From assembly GCA_903927615.1 (NCBI GenBank), contig CAIYNU010000023.1:48529-112528 (forward strand): DNA of 64,000 nucleotides, given 5' to 3'. The first letter of the stretch is position 1. Each line of letters opens with the position of its first letter. The position numbers were made by a program, and so were the translations under genes. A model generated the notes under the pieces. It did no database searches. It saw nothing but the letters and a program-made list of their open reading frames with translations, and was not told where the DNA came from. Of the stretch, positions 61,102 to 64,000 are shown in pieces. The DNA comes from an uncultured Rhodospirillales bacterium. Its GTDB lineage: Bacteria > Pseudomonadota > Alphaproteobacteria > Azospirillales > Azospirillaceae.

Positions 61102-63885
61102 ATGACCGACGTTCCCGACGAACCGGTCCGCCCCCAGGCATGCTCGGCCGTGCGGCGTTGGGCCTGGGTGCCCATTCCCGTCCTGCTGGTCGCGGTGGTC
61201 GGGGTGTGGGCGGCGGATTTGCAGACCCCGCACGAAGCGCCGTACCTGCTGACGGGCCTTAATCTGATCTTCATGGTGGCGCCGACGCTGCTGGTCGCCT
61301 TGGTGATGGGGGCGGTTTTCCTGACCGCACGGACTCCGGATTCCCTGCTGACGGGTTGCGGCGCCCTGGTGCTCGGTCTGGCGGGACCGGCGGCGAACAT
61401 CAGCGCGCTTCTCGTGTCGGGTCACGACTTCGACGTCAATGTCACGGCGACCATTCACGCCGTCTGTGTCTGGATCGCGACCCAGTGCCTTCTCGCGGGG
61501 GCCGCCTGTTCCCACCGATGGGCGCCGTCGCTGCCGTCCCCGCGTCGGTGGCTGGCCGTTGGCTGCGCGCTGGCCCTGGGCCTGGTGGGAGGCGTGGTGA
61601 CGGCGGTGTTGTGTGGCCTCACACCGGTCTTCTTCGTCCAGGGCGTCGGGGGCACGACGGCGCGGCAGTTTGTTCTCGGCTCGGCCATCGTCGGGTTTCT
61701 CCTGACGGTGGCGCTGCTGCGCCCGATGCGGCGGGGGGACGCCTCGGATTTCGGCCACTGGTACGGCTTGTCGCTGCTGCTGTTGGCGGTCGGCTACCTT
61801 GCAGTGACGATCCAGCCGATTCAGGGCGGGGTCCTGGGTTGGACGGGTCGCGCCACCCAGTTTCTCGGCGGATGCTACCTGTGCGTCGCCGCTGTCGCCG
61901 CGGCGCGCGGCGCGGGCCCGCTGTCGATCACGCTTGGACGCCCGCGGGAGGACGTGCCTCACGTCCTCGGCGTCGCGATCGCCATCGCCCTCGCCGCCGC
62001 CGTCCTGCGCATGGTGTTTCTGCGCGACATGGGGACGAGTTTCGGATTCCTGACGTTCTATCCCGCGGTCGCTCTGGCCGCGCTCTATGGCGGGCTGTGG
62101 GCGGGCGTGTCGGCGGCCATTCTCTCTGCCGTGCTCGCCGACTATTTCTGGATCGAGCCGGTAGGGTCGTTCCAGGTTGCACACGTGACCGATCTGGTGG
62201 CGATCGGCGTCTTCCTGCTGTGCTCCGCGATGATCTCGATGATCGTCGAACGCATGATTCGGGCCGACGCGCGCGCCAGGAAGGCCGAAGCGATGGAGCA
62301 TGACCATCTGGAACGGCTGGTCAGGGACAGGACGGAAGACCTGCGGCGGGAAGTCGCTAGGGGCAGGCGCCTTGAAGACGATCTGCGCGCCAAGCGGGAA
62401 AGGCTGCGCCTGTTTGTCGACGGCGTCCCCGCGGGTATCGCCATGTTCGACACGGCGATGCGCTACGTCGCGGTCAGCCGCCGCTTCGCCGAGGACTACG
62501 GCGCGGCGGCGGATGACCTGATCGGCCGCCGCCACTACGACGTTTTTCCCGATATTTCCGAGCGGTGGCGCGACATCCACCGACGCTGTCTGGGCGGCGA
62601 GACCCTCCGCTGCGAGGAGGACCCGTTTCCCCGGGCAGACGGACACCTGGACTGGGTGCGCTGGGAGGTCCGCCCCTGGCATTCCGCTCCGGATCGGATC
62701 GGCGGCATCATTATCTTCGCCGAGAAGATCACCGAGCGCAAGGCCATCGAAGCCGCGCTGCATGCCGCAAAGGCTGCCGCCGAGCGGGCCAACGACGCCA
62801 AGACGCGGTTCATGGCTTCGGTCAGTCACGATCTCCGTCAGCCTCTTCAGGCCCAGCGGTTCCTCCTGTACAACGTCGCGCGCAAGGCGGAGCACCCCGA
62901 TCAGGTCAGGAAAGCCTGCGAGCAGATGGAGAAGACGCTCGAAGCCACCGAGACGATGCTGTCGCGGCTTTTGGACTTCGCAGCCCTGGAATCGGGGAAC
63001 GTCGCCGTGAAGCGGGAGGCGTTCCGACTCGATCGGATGATCGCGGACATCGTCCGGGAGAACGGGGACGAGGCGGCAGCCCGGGGCCTGACGCTCAGGG
63101 TGCGGACCTTCCCGTGTCTGACCGAAAGCGATCCTGTCCTTCTTGGCCGGATCGTCCGCAACCTGATCTCGAACGCCCTGCGCTACACCGCGCGGGGGGG
63201 AATCCTGGTCGGCGTCAGGCGGCGCGGCGCTCACCTCCGGATCGAAGTCCGGGACACGGGCATCGGCATCCCCGCCGATCAGCGACAGGTCATCTTCGAG
63301 GAATTCCGACAACTCGATAACCCCGAACGCAATCGCGCCAAGGGACACGGTCTCGGACTGGCCATCGTCACGAAGACCGCCGAGTTGCTCGGTCACCGAC
63401 TGTTCCTGCGCTCGACGGTCGGTCGCGGTTCCGTGTTCGCGGTCGAGGTGCCGCGAACCGGAGACCCGATACCATCCGCCGCCGCCGCCGCGGTCGAGGT
63501 GCCGCACCACAGGCGGGCAACCACCATCCTGGTGGTCGAGGACGACCCGATGCAGGCGGACGCCCTGGCCTCCCTGCTGTCCGGGTGCGGCTATCGCGTG
63601 CTGGTCGCCCGCGATGGGGCGGAGGCGGCCGCCGCCATCCCGCCCCCCGACCTCATCCTCAGCGATTATCGGCTGCCCGGAGGACAGACCGGGGTCGACG
63701 CGGTCGGACGCGTCAGGACCGTGAACGGCGGGGCGATTCCGGCGATCATCATGACGGGAGACACCGAGGCCGCCATCGCCCTGGACGTAGCCCGGGCCGA
63801 TTGCGATATCGTTCACAAGCCGTGTCCGCCGTCGGCGCTGTTCGCGGCCATCGCCCGCCTCGTTCCGGTTCCGGAAAGCGGTTGA
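61102..63885 (+). CDS. Membrane hybrid histidine kinase (N-terminal MASE-like TM domain, DUF4118-like TM region, PAS, HisKA, HATPase, REC)
   Basis: Multiple TM helices; GFLTFYPAVALAALYGGLWAGVSAAILSAVLADYFWIEPVGSF; RFMASVSHDLRQPLQAQRFLLYNV; GLGLAIVTKTAELLGH; TTILVVEDDPMQADALASLLSGCGY...LILSDYRLPGG. Confidence 0.93.
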   Translation: MTDVPDEPVRPQACSAVRRWAWVPIPVLLVAVVGVWAADLQTPHEAPYLLTGLNLIFMVAPTLLVALVMGAVFLTARTPDSLLTGCGALVLGLAGPAANISALLVSGHDFDVNVTATIHAVCVWIATQCLLAGAACSHRWAPSLPSPRRWLAVGCALALGLVGGVVTAVLCGLTPVFFVQGVGGTTARQFVLGSAIVGFLLTVALLRPMRRGDASDFGHWYGLSLLLLAVGYLAVTIQPIQGGVLGWTGRATQFLGGCYLCVAAVAAARGAGPLSITLGRPREDVPHVLGVAIAIALAAAVLRMVFLRDMGTSFGFLTFYPAVALAALYGGLWAGVSAAILSAVLADYFWIEPVGSFQVAHVTDLVAIGVFLLCSAMISMIVERMIRADARARKAEAMEHDHLERLVRDRTEDLRREVARGRRLEDDLRAKRERLRLFVDGVPAGIAMFDTAMRYVAVSRRFAEDYGAAADDLIGRRHYDVFPDISERWRDIHRRCLGGETLRCEEDPFPRADGHLDWVRWEVRPWHSAPDRIGGIIIFAEKITERKAIEAALHAAKAAAERANDAKTRFMASVSHDLRQPLQAQRFLLYNVARKAEHPDQVRKACEQMEKTLEATETMLSRLLDFAALESGNVAVKREAFRLDRMIADIVRENGDEAAARGLTLRVRTFPCLTESDPVLLGRIVRNLISNALRYTARGGILVGVRRRGAHLRIEVRDTGIGIPADQRQVIFEEFRQLDNPERNRAKGHGLGLAIVTKTAELLGHRLFLRSTVGRGSVFAVEVPRTGDPIPSAAAAAVEVPHHRRATTILVVEDDPMQADALASLLSGCGYRVLVARDGAEAAAAIPPPDLILSDYRLPGGQTGVDAVGRVRTVNGGAIPAIIMTGDTEAAIALDVARADCDIVHKPCPPSALFAAIARLVPVPESG

Positions 63886-63946
63886 AGCGGCCACAGCACC
63901 GTCATCCTAGTGTCTCGTGTCAGCAAAATTGCCAGGTTAACGGTTT

Positions 63947-63993
63947 CCAAAGGCCGTCGGCCTTTGGTGGGGTCGTAGGGGCCAAGCCCCTAC
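63947..63993. repeat. Two adjacent perfect hairpins at the window end
   Basis: CCAAAGGCCG-T-CGGCCTTTGG (63947-63967) and GTAGGGGC-CAA-GCCCCTAC (63975-63993). Confidence 0.75.
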
Positions 63994-64000
63994 AAAATGC

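Noticed and set aside
60913-63894. 993-aa minus-strand ORF fully antisense to the 61102-63885 kinase
   Set aside because: Antisense shadow of a GC-rich gene; composition (HRRQDG-rich) is not protein-like, while the + strand encodes a clear hybrid kinase.
1-64000. CRISPR arrays, rRNA genes and classical anti-phage defence operons
   Set aside because: None seen on reading; the only defence-like module is hicAB in the integrative element.

Overview
A GC-rich bacterial chromosomal window, most likely alphaproteobacterial (Rhodospirillales-like; inferred from protein content only). It is dominated by environmental sensing. There are several multi-PAS hybrid histidine kinases, a LuxR-type and an OmpR-type response regulator, a REC-Hpt protein, three methyl-accepting chemotaxis proteins (one with a globin-coupled sensor domain), GGDEF and GGDEF-EAL proteins, and two bacteriophytochromes with a short heme oxygenase. 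Metabolic and envelope blocks include LysR/azoreductase, a cfa lipid-modification operon, an SxtJ-DUF5989-carbamoyltransferase-SGNH hydrolase cassette, two CoA-transferases, a CDF transporter and an MlaA-like protein. A small integrative element of about 3.4 kb (tyrosine integrase, HicAB, one frameshifted gene) sits at a tRNA-Thr(CGT) gene between 43-bp direct repeats. There are many relics: serine recombinase, IS66 orf1, IS1380 transposase, SRAP, SNase, a histidine-kinase C-terminus, a CheB N-terminus and a glutathione peroxidase lacking its catalytic segment. There are also three families of dispersed palindromic or MITE-like repeats. The most striking single-gene observation is one in-frame TAG codon splitting a ~1,917-codon hybrid sensor kinase. 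All calls come from reading the sequence and supplied ORFs; no database search was run.
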